Shown: positions 1 to 7,942 of the stretch, piece after piece
How positions within the stretch are numbered: the stretch's first letter is position 1
Layout: each line of letters starts with the position of its first letter
NCBI GenBank assembly: GCA_000383715.1
Contig: KB911990.1
Location: forward strand, 52,481 to 116,480
Origin: Verrucomicrobia bacterium SCGC AAA164-E04
Lineage (GTDB): Bacteria > Verrucomicrobiota > Verrucomicrobiia > Limisphaerales > AAA164-E04
DNA length: 64,000 bases
Direction of reading: 5' to 3'
Notes under the pieces: generated by a model
Told to the model about the DNA's origin: nothing
What the model saw: only the letters and a program-made list of their open reading frames with translations
Databases searched by the model: none
Translations under genes and position numbers: made by a program

Positions 1-738
1 AAATGCCTGACTTTGGGATAGGGCGCGCGCCACTTCCTCCAATGGACGGTTCATAAAAAGTCGGGTTCGATCTTTTGGGAATAGGCCATCAAGTTTTTCA
101 GCGCTTTCTCTTTCAGCTTCTCCACCCACGATGAGGACTTCCACATTGGTATCATTCAGCAATTCTTCTGTCAGACGAATCCAGTTTTTCAATGGCCAAT
201 TTTTTTTGGTGCTTCCGCTTCCAGGGTGTAAGGCTATCCGGCGTTTCAAACCCGATTTTTTCCCTTTTAGAGCTCCTATACGGCTTAGGTCGGGTAACAC
301 GCCTGTTTCGTAAATAGCCAGCTTTTCAAGAGGCTTCAGGAAGACATCAACGGCGTGCAGATTCAATCGTTCATCGGGACGATGCGGCCCTTTGATATAA
401 TGATGTTTTCCGGAAAGTGAAACGTTATTTTGGAAAAGACTGTCTGGATCAAAAAGATAGGTAATGATGATGTTGAACTGAGCGAAATACTGCAGCCATT
501 CTGGGGGTACCTGCCCCTTAGGAGCGAAGAAACGGGCAAGTCCGGGTGCTTCTATAGATTTGGCTGAATGCGCCCACCCAGCCTCGATGGCGAGGTTGGC
601 TACCTTCGGATAACCCAGTACTTCGATATGTGTCGCAGGAAAATTCTTCTTGAGTGCCTGCAATACAGGGATGGTGAGTATAAAATCGCCAATGGCACCT
701 CCCCTGATGACCAAAACCCTGCCTTTGCTCTGGATCAC
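1..738 (-). CDS. Glycosyltransferase family 9 (heptosyltransferase-like), 3' end outside window
   Basis: 246 codons are visible and the gene runs off base 1. Residues 7-24 (RVLVIRGGAIGDFILTIP) form the N-terminal strand and glycine-rich loop of GT9 enzymes, and HPGSGSTKKNWP at residues 171-182 is the family's nucleotide-sugar-binding signature, followed by LIVGG at 202-206. GT9 enzymes transfer heptose or related sugars to lipopolysaccharide core on the inner face of the cytoplasmic membrane; the exact sugar cannot be told here. The GTG start at 738-736 overlaps the TGA of the upstream small membrane protein (GTGA), so translational coupling is likely. No AUG lies close by that would keep the N-terminal strand intact. 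Family assignment is firm; substrate is unknown. Confidence 0.85.
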   Translation of the reverse strand, partial: MIQSKGRVLVIRGGAIGDFILTIPVLQALKKNFPATHIEVLGYPKVANLAIEAGWAHSAKSIEAPGLARFFAPKGQVPPEWLQYFAQFNIIITYLFDPDSLFQNNVSLSGKHHYIKGPHRPDERLNLHAVDVFLKPLEKLAIYETGVLPDLSRIGALKGKKSGLKRRIALHPGSGSTKKNWPLKNWIRLTEELLNDTNVEVLIVGGEAERESAEKLDGLFPKDRTRLFMNRPLEEVARALSQSQAF

Positions 739-974
739 AATGACGGTGAAGTTCGGAAGATCGTAACTCCAAGCAAGATGACCAATGCACAAAATGCGAT
801 TCGCGAGAGGCAGAGGATTTTCAATCTGCCCAGATCCTTGGTCGCCCATTGTATGCCATCACGCATGCGCCACGGTGAAATGGTAAACCACATTCCAGCT
901 ATCACCAATCCATAAGCCCAGATCACAATCACAAGACGCCATTGAGTATCAACCCAACGTGCAGTCTCCACCAT
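735..974 (-). CDS. Small membrane protein with two transmembrane helices
   Basis: A 79-residue protein not recognised as a named family. Two hydrophobic helices are evident (about residues 14-32 and 55-74), separated by a basic loop containing SPWRMRDG, a layout seen in several short two-helix membrane proteins. A TTG three bases upstream is an alternative start. The gene overlaps the cytochrome fragment upstream by about 26 bases in another frame and ends in a GTGA overlap with the GT9 gene, so all three probably share a transcript. It could instead be the displaced C-terminal tail of a once longer cytochrome gene; the absence of haem motifs in it makes this hard to test by eye. Confidence 0.5.
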   Translation of the reverse strand: MVETARWVDTQWRLVIVIWAYGLVIAGMWFTISPWRMRDGIQWATKDLGRLKILCLSRIAFCALVILLGVTIFRTSPSL

Positions 975-1347
975 CAAAATCCGCTTGAACCGTTTCTGGA
1001 GTCATGAGCTGAGTCATTGAACGGTGATACGAGTGATGCCAACTGGCATGCTCACTTTCATGACAATCCATACAGGCATCGCTACCAAGATAACCTTGTG
1101 GGCCTTGCTTGAGTGGAAGTGTATTTCGATGTATCTCGTCCGGATCAATACTTGGATTCCCACTTTTTTGGCTGAATTCAATGGGGTCAACAATCTCAGG
1201 TAAATGATCCGAACCAGCCATATTCAATGGTGAAACCTCCGGCTCCTTACTGAACCAATTGTAAAGAAGAACAACAATCAGCAAGAGGAGTAGAATGCCC
1301 CAGCGGAGGAAATGTGAGCTTCTATTAAATTCACGATCAATTTTCAA
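949..1347 (-). CDS. Membrane-anchored c-type cytochrome, probably truncated
   Basis: 132 residues. An N-terminal anchor (residues 15-31, mostly Leu/Ile/Val) is followed by a periplasmic segment with one haem c motif, CMDCH, at 92-96 inside GSDACMDCHESEHASWHHSYH. This stretch and the following MTQLMTPETVQADFDG resemble the first haem region of long multihaem cytochromes of Planctomycetes and Verrucomicrobia, which normally continue for several hundred residues. Here the frame stops only six codons after FDG. I therefore infer internal deletion or frameshift, though a short functional monohaem protein cannot be excluded. The minus-strand reading frame downstream (735-974) shows no further CxxCH. 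Confidence 0.55.
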   Translation of the reverse strand: MKIDREFNRSSHFLRWGILLLLLIVVLLYNWFSKEPEVSPLNMAGSDHLPEIVDPIEFSQKSGNPSIDPDEIHRNTLPLKQGPQGYLGSDACMDCHESEHASWHHSYHRSMTQLMTPETVQADFDGGDCTLG

Positions 1348-1393
1348 AACGATTCTTTGATGGACAAGATAAAGAAGTTCAGCAGAACAGAAA

Positions 1394-1419
1394 AAGGGCA
1401 GCCCCTAGGGGCTGCCCTT
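1394..1419 (-). terminator. Rho-independent terminator of the lipoprotein gene
   Basis: A near-perfect palindrome, GGGCAGCCCC-TA-GGGGCTGCCC with flanking AA/TT pairs, gives a GC-rich stem of 10-12 pairs. Read on the minus strand it is followed by TTTTT (bases 1395-1391). It lies 35 bases past the stop of the lipoprotein gene and upstream of the cytochrome gene, so it separates the two units. Confidence 0.85.
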
Positions 1420-1453
1420 GAATTTGAATATTCAATACATGTGCACCAATAAA

Positions 1454-1891
1454 TTAGCGACCCGATCTTTGGCGCATGAGGCGCACCTGGTTCATGGTCT
1501 GATATGCTTTGGTAGCATTTGCATCCCCTGAAGCCATCGCATTCGTGACTTCATCAGTCACCATGCCGTATGCCACACGTTGATCAGCAGGATCCATTTG
1601 GGTTTTCAGGACAATGTCCACAGCAGCTGTATAGTTGCCGGCATCCAGAGCGGCTTCCACTTTTGCCAATGCAGATTTTACGGCAGGATTACTTCCTACT
1701 TCTCCCGATCCTCCGCCAGTTGTACGACGGGCCGAGGTCTTTTTGGCCTGTGTTTTTGCTTCTCCGACACTGACATCCGTGTTGATCTCTGGCACTTCTT
1801 GAGTAGCAGAATCGTCACCTCCACACGCAACAAGAAGTATGGGCAGGATGATGAGAGCAAGAAGGTTTGCGAACCTATGAATTTTTCTCAT
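1454..1891 (-). CDS. Small secreted lipoprotein of unknown function
   Basis: 145 residues from the chosen ATG. The N-terminus MRKIHRFANLLALIILPILLVAC is a type II signal peptide with lipobox LVAC, so Cys23 should be lipidated. The mature part has a Gly/Ser/Thr linker (residues about 50-66) and a helical domain (about 67-145, with ALAKVEAALDAGNYTAAVDIVLK) that resembles a single degenerate TPR-like hairpin. I do not recognise a family. A TTG at 1924 overlaps the TGA of the pseudopilin gene (TTGA) and would add 11 residues ahead of the signal peptide; I prefer the ATG because it gives a normal signal peptide, but the overlap suggests coupling to the pseudopilin gene. The transcript ends at the terminator at 1394-1419. 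Confidence 0.7.
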   Translation of the reverse strand: MRKIHRFANLLALIILPILLVACGGDDSATQEVPEINTDVSVGEAKTQAKKTSARRTTGGGSGEVGSNPAVKSALAKVEAALDAGNYTAAVDIVLKTQMDPADQRVAYGMVTDEVTNAMASGDANATKAYQTMNQVRLMRQRSGR

Positions 1892-1920
1892 GAGAAAAGG
1901 TCTATCAGGTGGTAAAATTC

Positions 1921-2793
1921 TCAATATCCGCCTCGTGGCTTACCTGGCACGCAGTATAAGTCATTGGCTGGCTCAATCCTCAATGGAACACTCAAACCAC
2001 TGCGAGGTCCGACCATTTCATAGAACTTCTGGAAAGTTAAGTTCTGGGCTGCCCCCATGATCAAGCCGACTGCCGACCTGCCACCTACATTGGTGCGGTT
2101 ATCTTCCGAGCGACCACCGCCGTGGCGCTGAGAGATACCTTCATGGGGTTGATTACCGGCGTCGTTAAAGTAGAATGGATCGTTCTCATCTGTTTCCCAC
2201 TGTAGAATATTCGTAGGACGGAAATCCGTTACTTTATAGGTTTTTCCATTGGGTAATTGTGAAGTCAAACCACTGATGGAGCCATTCCAAGTGTAGCTGG
2301 TTACCTTGATGGGTCGTGCAAGATACTTGGATTTCTTTGAACCACGTGACTCGACGGCATCTTTGGGGCAGATCAAGACTTTTGCGGCGTTACCAAGGTA
2401 ATTGGCCAACTGTCCATTTTGAAATGCTCGAGTCTGGCCGACCATTTGCTCATCCACGTTCGCCATGGTGGCCGTTCGTGCGAAGGTAGGCATGATGGAA
2501 GTGTCGTATGCCCAGTTTGCCGGACCGCCGCCATTACCACCCCAGCTTGGATGAGGCATGTACTCCTCGTTATCTCCAGTATACATCTGGGTAGCCAGCA
2601 TGATCTGTTTGACGTTGTTAAAATCAAGTGTGTTTTGGGCCTTGTCCTTAGCTTTACTGAGTGCAGGCAGCAACATGCCGGCAAGGATTGCAATGATGGC
2701 TATAACCACCAACAACTCGATCAATGTAAACGCTTTACTGAAAGTGCGTTTCAACTGAAACGCCTTAAATGAGTGTATCATACGGTTGTTCAT
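1921..2793 (-). CDS. Pseudopilin (prepilin-type N-terminal cleavage/methylation domain)
   Basis: 290 residues. A basic leader is followed by [19 protein letters not shown] from residue 22, with the conserved Glu26 at +5 of the mature protein, so it should be cut and N-methylated by a prepilin peptidase and assembled through a type II secretion or pilus-like system. The C-terminal globular part ends with a SQRHGGG and GLIMGAA region typical of the large verrucomicrobial/planctomycete pseudopilin family, whose substrate is not known. It lies 169 bases downstream of the secreted Ig-repeat gene and overlaps the possible TTG start of the lipoprotein gene. A clear paralogue is at 31726-32640, sharing DKAQ-TLD-NNVKQ and HPSWGGN. 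Confidence 0.9.
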   Translation of the reverse strand: MNNRMIHSFKAFQLKRTFSKAFTLIELLVVIAIIAILAGMLLPALSKAKDKAQNTLDFNNVKQIMLATQMYTGDNEEYMPHPSWGGNGGGPANWAYDTSIMPTFARTATMANVDEQMVGQTRAFQNGQLANYLGNAAKVLICPKDAVESRGSKKSKYLARPIKVTSYTWNGSISGLTSQLPNGKTYKVTDFRPTNILQWETDENDPFYFNDAGNQPHEGISQRHGGGRSEDNRTNVGGRSAVGLIMGAAQNLTFQKFYEMVGPRSGLSVPLRIEPANDLYCVPGKPRGGY

Positions 2794-2962
2794 AAATATT
2801 TTTTTTCTGGAATAGCGGTGTTATTTCACCAAAAAGTGGGATTTCCGTCAAATAAGTAATAGACTTTTCTTATTTAGATCAAGGGACCTTGTTTTCTGGG
2901 GGTAGTAAAATTACCACCCAATATCCAGCTCTCAAATGCCATGTGATCATTCAGTTACGGAG

Positions 2963-5626
2963 TTATCGCTTGATAAGGCGGTAAAATGCGGACTTACCAA
3001 TGGTTACCTGAAGTGACTGACTTTCCCCTTCAGTGCCAGGAACATCTCGCCATTGTGCATCCTGCAGAGTCGCTTTGGCTTGCAAAACTAATCCGTTTTC
3101 CCCTTCCCATCTGAGAAGGATGCCACCGTCCTGAAAAGTGATGGAAGTAATGGAAATGTCGGAGACGAGTTCTTCAGAGACCGTCAATATCGCAACATCA
3201 CTTTCAGTCTTGGCACCTGCATCATCCGTCACGATGACGCTGTAACTGCCCGCATCTGCCTCCTGCACATTGCTGATTGAAAATTGGGGTAATCTTGCTC
3301 CGGGAATGTTGAATCCATTCACTCTCCACTGATAAGCCAGGGGAGGCAGGCCTCTGGCCTCTACTTCGAGTCGAATCGATTGACCAGCCACTGCAGCAAT
3401 CGATTGTGGTTGAGATATAAATACGGGAGCCTGACTCACGGTAACGACTGCAATCTCACTGGTGAGGCTCCCTTCCGGATTGGTAACGACAACTTTGTAA
3501 TTACCCGAGTCCTCAGTTTGAGCATTGGGTATGATAAACTCCGTGCTGGAAGCTCCTGGAATGTTGAAATTGTTAAACTGCCAGCGATATGAAATGGGAT
3601 CATCACCTGTCGCTTCCACTGACAAACGAAGATCAGAACCGACAGCCAGCGTCTGAGAAAGAGGTTGTTGAATGATTACAGGAGGCTCAGAAGGCACTGG
3701 AGTCGAAGCATCAACAGTCACAACGCTCGATTCACTCACTACTGTGCCTCCCGGTGTTGTTGCGATGACTCGATATTGACCAGCATGAGTCAATTGCACA
3801 CCCTCGATGATTAATTCCTTCGAAGTTTGATCAGCGAGATCATTTTGATTGTATTGCCATTGGTATTGAATGGTTCCCGTCCCAGCCACCGCAACGTGTA
3901 GACTCAATGCATCTCCTACCTTGATATCTTGATTGGCTGGATGAGAAGTGATCACAGGAGGTGTATGAACAGTCAATGTAGCTGCCTGACTCGTGACAAC
4001 ACCGCCTTTATTACCAACCAAGACGCGATAGCTGCCATCATTAGCCGGTTGCGCATCGTTGAATTCTAAAGTCTGGCCCTTGGCTGCTTCAATATCTTCT
4101 TCATTGAATTGCCATTGGTATTCGAAAGGTTCCTCACCTGTTGCAGCAATGCTGAAGACGGCCTGATCGCCCTGTTTTACTTCCACATCTGCAGGCTGTT
4201 GTTTAATAACGGGAGGGTCAGGCAAAGGTGTCGAACCGGCAGGAGCCAGTGGTGCAAAGAAGTCAACCCAGGCAAAGTAAAACTCGGTGTCCTCTAACGG
4301 AAATGAGGTGTCATTTTCATAATAACGCGATTCTATGATGAATTTACCATCTGCCGTTTCTTCGTAGGATAGAAACGAGCGAGAAGCAGCGATGGTATCT
4401 CTATTGTTAAAATGATAACGACCGGTAGCCTGCAGTAGCACCATCCCATCTTTGCCGGTTTTGTTCGGAACAGTCAGTTCATATTGCCCAGTTCCCAAAC
4501 GTTTCAGGGCAAATCCACCACGTCCATTGATGACCGCACCATCGTTTCCACGAATGTGTCCCCCTATCAAACGATCGGCGTCGTAGGGCACATACAGGAA
4601 GGAAAAGTCCAGATTGGATTCTTCTTGAAACAAACCATCTGCCTCTGTGTTGCGTCGTCCCCAAAGATCCCAGCCACTTCCATCTTCATTGGCAGCAACA
4701 GAAATCATCATCAATCCAACCTTATCGGGTTCAACCGAAGTGGTAAAAAGCATCCCATCGCTCTTGGAATTTACTCCAGGCAATTTGAACCGACCAGGTA
4801 CAAGCCAAGTGGCAAATTGTCGCGTCCACTCAAGTAATTCACCGCCGTCACCCGGAAGATTATTGCTATGAAATTCAGGGTCGATCCATGAACCCAATTC
4901 AGAGTCAATATTTGCGGATGCCATGTAGCCTCCGGTCCAGCCCTGATCAAATGGGAACCAGGCCGCGCTGAAATCAATGGAAGCAAACGAATTGAGCCCC
5001 GCCTTATCTGTCACAATATCCATGTCACCCACGCCGAAACTCCCATCTACCATACTGTAACCCTCCCCTTCGGATTGACGGTAAGGTACGGACAGCACTC
5101 CATGGAAGTGAGGTGTTCCATCATTCCATTCTTGCCCGTTCTTGCGAATGGACCCGAGCAGGACGCCTTTGGATGGATGAGGTCTCCAAGCTGCCGCTGA
5201 TGGAGCCCAGAAGGTCAAATCAAATTCCCACTCATACCTGAAACCATTAAAAACAATATCAAAAGGAATCACCCCTAAATTACTGTTACTGGCTTCGTCG
5301 TTAATAGCCCCAATGCGAGGTGACACATACGTTCTTCCATAACTGGGCAAAGTCCATGGAATAGGTCCTTGACCTTCAATGCCAAAAACAATGTCGTTCT
5401 GATCATTACCGTTGTGAAATTTCACTTTGGAAGCATCCACGGTGTAACTCACCGCTGTCACACTGCCATTGGGGTATGTTCCCGGGGCAAGGGCTTCGGG
5501 ATCACTTGGAACTCGCGGTGTGGGCCCAGCTGGCACCTCTGCGGATCTGATCAGCTGTGTAAAACTAGTAATCAGTAAAGAAATAGCTAATGCCTGAGGA
5601 AACATATTTTGCCTAAAAATATTCAT
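2963..5626 (-). CDS. Large secreted Ig-like repeat protein
   Basis: 887 residues. An N-terminal signal peptide (about residues 1-28, ending near IRSA) precedes a roughly 430-residue beta-rich region of no family I recognise. Four tandem Ig-like domains follow, starting near residues 470, 555, 645 and 732, each opening with PPVI.QP-type sequence and carrying the YQWQ/YRWQ tryptophan strand and a D.G.Y.V strand. The last 70 residues (ILLRWEGENGLVLQ... AFYRLIKR) resemble the C-terminal module of other verrucomicrobial Ig proteins. Ig arrays usually act as adhesive or spacer modules outside the cell. The neighbouring pseudopilin and lipoprotein genes suggest, but do not prove, a shared export or surface role. 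Confidence 0.8.
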   Translation of the reverse strand: MNIFRQNMFPQALAISLLITSFTQLIRSAEVPAGPTPRVPSDPEALAPGTYPNGSVTAVSYTVDASKVKFHNGNDQNDIVFGIEGQGPIPWTLPSYGRTYVSPRIGAINDEASNSNLGVIPFDIVFNGFRYEWEFDLTFWAPSAAAWRPHPSKGVLLGSIRKNGQEWNDGTPHFHGVLSVPYRQSEGEGYSMVDGSFGVGDMDIVTDKAGLNSFASIDFSAAWFPFDQGWTGGYMASANIDSELGSWIDPEFHSNNLPGDGGELLEWTRQFATWLVPGRFKLPGVNSKSDGMLFTTSVEPDKVGLMMISVAANEDGSGWDLWGRRNTEADGLFQEESNLDFSFLYVPYDADRLIGGHIRGNDGAVINGRGGFALKRLGTGQYELTVPNKTGKDGMVLLQATGRYHFNNRDTIAASRSFLSYEETADGKFIIESRYYENDTSFPLEDTEFYFAWVDFFAPLAPAGSTPLPDPPVIKQQPADVEVKQGDQAVFSIAATGEEPFEYQWQFNEEDIEAAKGQTLEFNDAQPANDGSYRVLVGNKGGVVTSQAATLTVHTPPVITSHPANQDIKVGDALSLHVAVAGTGTIQYQWQYNQNDLADQTSKELIIEGVQLTHAGQYRVIATTPGGTVVSESSVVTVDASTPVPSEPPVIIQQPLSQTLAVGSDLRLSVEATGDDPISYRWQFNNFNIPGASSTEFIIPNAQTEDSGNYKVVVTNPEGSLTSEIAVVTVSQAPVFISQPQSIAAVAGQSIRLEVEARGLPPLAYQWRVNGFNIPGARLPQFSISNVQEADAGSYSVIVTDDAGAKTESDVAILTVSEELVSDISITSITFQDGGILLRWEGENGLVLQAKATLQDAQWRDVPGTEGESQSLQVTIGKSAFYRLIKR

Positions 5627-5781
5627 AAGCTTGAATCGCTGTGTTGGTATTTGGATGATTTCATTTTCAATGATTTCATCTATTGAGCAAGCATTTCTCT
5701 TGGTAGAAATGCACCGGAACCATTTTCAGTGACATTCCAAAGCTACCTGCAGCCAGACAAAGCCATGCCATCCAGTGAAAT

Positions 5782-6762
5782 TCAATCTTCCTCCTTGGCT
5801 TCTCTGGATAAAAGATCCTCGACCGCTTGCCTTAAAGGTTTGTCCTCATGCAACATGGCGTGTACCTCTCGAATAATAGGGGCATCAACGCCTTTGTCTC
5901 TTGCAAGTTTCCAGGCGGATTTAGCTGTATGATAACCTTCGACCACGGACGCAGTTGATTCCAGTATAAAGGCAGCTTTCTCCCCTGATCCGATTTTTTC
6001 ACCGAATGTTCTGTTTCGACTCAAGTTTGAAAAGCAGGTCACGACTAGGTCTCCCAGCCCGCCCAAACCGCTGAAAGTCTCCGGCAGCGCTCCACAAGCA
6101 ACTCCAAGCCGCCTGATTTCAGCGATCGCGCGGGTTACCAGGGCGGCTTTCGAATTATCACCGAATCCGAGGCCCTGACAAATACCTGCGGCAATCGCAA
6201 TCACGTTCTTCAGGGCCCCTCCCAATTCCACCCCAACCGGATCGTTGGAGCTGTAAACACGAAAATGAGGCAAATGAAAGAGCATTTGAATTTGCTTGGC
6301 ATCGCCAATTTGATCTGCAGCAGCTACGATGGCAGTGGGCATCCGCTGTGCGACTTCCGCAGCCAGCGTTGGCCCTGAGAGCGCTACTGCGCGGGCGCGC
6401 GGCATGCACTCTTGAATCAATCCTGTCATTGTTTTGCCTGATGAAAACTCAATCCCCTTGGTCACACTGACCGCACACCCTTCGAACTTACTCAATTCTG
6501 TCACGACTCCACGGAATCCACCTGAGGGAACTGCCAGAATGACCACGGATGCTTTACTGACCGCTTCTTGTAAATTTGAGGTTAAGCACCAGGATGAACC
6601 TAAGGATATTCCGGGAAGGTATCGTTCGTTGTATCCTGTGTTTCGTATCTGCTTCAACAAGGAGGGGTCTCTACCCCATAGGGTGATGGAATGTCCATTC
6701 TCATCCAGCACCTTGGCCAGCGCGGTTCCCCAGGCCCCCGAACCTATCACACTTACCTCCAC
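5782..6762 (-). CDS. gpsA: Glycerol-3-phosphate dehydrogenase [NAD(P)+]
   Basis: 326 residues, the usual length. The enzyme reduces dihydroxyacetone phosphate to sn-glycerol 3-phosphate, the backbone of phospholipids, in the cytoplasm. The Rossmann loop GSGAWGTA is at residues 7-14, VTKGIE with a conserved lysine at 100-105, SGPTLAAEVA at 129-138, the catalytic lysine in GGALKN at 181-186, and GLGDLVVTC plus SRNRTFGEKIG at 235-258. It overlaps the plsY gene just upstream by 10 bases, so the two are cotranscribed and supply consecutive steps of phosphatidic acid synthesis. Confidence 0.96.
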   Translation of the reverse strand: MEVSVIGSGAWGTALAKVLDENGHSITLWGRDPSLLKQIRNTGYNERYLPGISLGSSWCLTSNLQEAVSKASVVILAVPSGGFRGVVTELSKFEGCAVSVTKGIEFSSGKTMTGLIQECMPRARAVALSGPTLAAEVAQRMPTAIVAAADQIGDAKQIQMLFHLPHFRVYSSNDPVGVELGGALKNVIAIAAGICQGLGFGDNSKAALVTRAIAEIRRLGVACGALPETFSGLGGLGDLVVTCFSNLSRNRTFGEKIGSGEKAAFILESTASVVEGYHTAKSAWKLARDKGVDAPIIREVHAMLHEDKPLRQAVEDLLSREAKEED

Positions 6763-7412
6763 GTTTTTTCTCCCTCCCCTTTGGGTTTTGCATCCCCTAT
6801 TCTGGGCTCCTGCCCAGCTATGATGCGTCCAATATTCGTTCGGTGTTTAATCACGGCCATGGTTCCCATTAAGATGCAGATGTATAAGATTGGTTTGGGC
6901 TCACTCCTGCCCCACACTGCAACAGGTAAAACAATGCCTGCCATGATTGAACCAAGCGACACATACCGTGAGAAGCCCATCGCCATCAGAAAGGCAATCA
7001 ACGCCATTAAAAACCCCCAAGGAGTCAAGGCAATCAATACACCCGCAGACGTCGCTATTCCTTTCCCGCCTTTAAAACGCAACCACGGAGTGTAATTATG
7101 TCCCAGAACACCGGCGAACCCGCCCGCGATCAAAAGCAAAACAGGATCGGCCGTACCTGTGTCCAGAAAGATTACTGCGCATCGACACCCCAGCCAGCCC
7201 TTAAAAGCATCCATCAAAAGAACAAAGGTTCCCGCTTTCCACCCAAGATTGCGAAATACATTGGTCGCACCAATGTTTCCACTTCCCTTGGAGCGAATGT
7301 CCACTCCTTTTTGTCTTGCGACAAGAAAACCTGTGGGTATCGAACCCAATAAAAATCCAGTAAGGGCTGCCAGAAAATAAACCATCACGATATTGTTGAA
7401 ACTGAGGACCAT
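6753..7412 (-). CDS. plsY: Acyl-phosphate:glycerol-3-phosphate acyltransferase
   Basis: 219 residues, slightly long for the family because of a charged C-terminal tail. PlsY is an integral membrane enzyme that moves an acyl group from acyl phosphate to glycerol 3-phosphate. Conserved cytoplasmic loops are visible: GSIPTGFLVAR near residue 23, SKGSGNIGATNVFR at 41-54, and GHNYTPWLRFKGGKG near 115-129. Several hydrophobic helices surround them. It is followed by gpsA with a 10-base overlap; the product of gpsA is the substrate of PlsY. An ATG nine codons in (after NNIV) is an alternative start. Confidence 0.95.
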   Translation of the reverse strand: MVLSFNNIVMVYFLAALTGFLLGSIPTGFLVARQKGVDIRSKGSGNIGATNVFRNLGWKAGTFVLLMDAFKGWLGCRCAVIFLDTGTADPVLLLIAGGFAGVLGHNYTPWLRFKGGKGIATSAGVLIALTPWGFLMALIAFLMAMGFSRYVSLGSIMAGIVLPVAVWGRSEPKPILYICILMGTMAVIKHRTNIGRIIAGQEPRIGDAKPKGEGEKTWR

Positions 7413-7563
7413 GGTTGCCTGTATTTAAGAACAACATCAAGGGGCAATTATCGCATCTTTTTCTCACATATCTTGGCATGTGGCAGCTACTGATGGGTGT
7501 CGTGGCAAATTTGTCGTGAATCCAGTGCTGACATTTTTGCAATTCAAGTTATGATGTTTTTTT

Positions 7564-7767
7564 ATGAACCATCAGAATCGATCAATTCCAAAAGAATCCG
7601 TCCCTGATGAAGGGATGCATAAGCTAAATTCAAATGACATGAGTTCCTCCGGGCAACCCGGTTCCACCACAGGATCTGCGCCACAGAAAAAGCTAAGTAA
7701 GGAAGAGCAAATGGCAAAGTTTGAGGAAGCCATGAAGAATGAGGACTGGGGACACCAACCCTGTTAG
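7564..7767 (+). CDS. Small conserved verrucomicrobial protein (DWGHQPC tail)
   Basis: 67 residues, hydrophilic, no signal peptide or membrane helix. The first 40 residues are low in complexity (Ser/Gly/Pro rich); the rest is an acidic/basic helix, KKLSKEEQMAKFEEAMKNEDW, ending in GHQPC at the very C-terminus. I recall this helix plus terminal HQPC pattern as a small conserved protein of Verrucomicrobia; no function is known to me. The His/Cys end could bind metal or form a disulfide. The gene stands alone, diverging from plsY, and its stop codon sits inside a hairpin that looks like its own terminator. Confidence 0.65.
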   Translation: MNHQNRSIPKESVPDEGMHKLNSNDMSSSGQPGSTTGSAPQKKLSKEEQMAKFEEAMKNEDWGHQPC

Positions 7768-7783
7768 GGTGTCTTTTGTCCCC
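7748..7783 (+). terminator. Nested hairpin terminator overlapping a stop codon
   Basis: GACACC (7751-7756) pairs with GGTGTC (7768-7773) and is followed by TTTT (7774-7777), a plausible intrinsic terminator for the small gene ending at 7767. The outer bases GGGGAC (7748-7753) can also pair with GTCCCC (7778-7783), so two mutually exclusive stems are possible. The TAG stop lies in the loop of the inner stem. Confidence 0.6.
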
Positions 7784-7809
7784 GCGTCAAATTTTTAACC
7801 GACGCAATC

Positions 7810-7838
7810 TTGACTCGACCGCATGCGATTCCTACATT
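7810..7838 (+). promoter_or_regulatory. Sigma70-type promoter of the trigger factor gene
   Basis: TTGACT at 7810-7815 and TACATT at 7833-7838 are separated by 17 bases, the optimal spacing for a housekeeping promoter. It would give a leader of about 100 bases before the tig start at 7943. The leader contains a small hairpin, ACCACA...TGTGGT (about 7863-7880). This is sequence matching only. Confidence 0.5.
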
Positions 7839-7942
7839 ACACGGCTCACGTGGTGTATAAAAACCACAAGAAGATGTGGTGTTTTGAACCTTACTGAGAT
7901 TGAACAAAAAACATCGCGCCATTGATTAGAAGGATTTGAATA

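Noticed and set aside
2897-2920. Imperfect palindrome downstream of the Ig-repeat gene as a terminator
   Set aside because: The stem is short with one bulge and no U-run follows on the minus strand.
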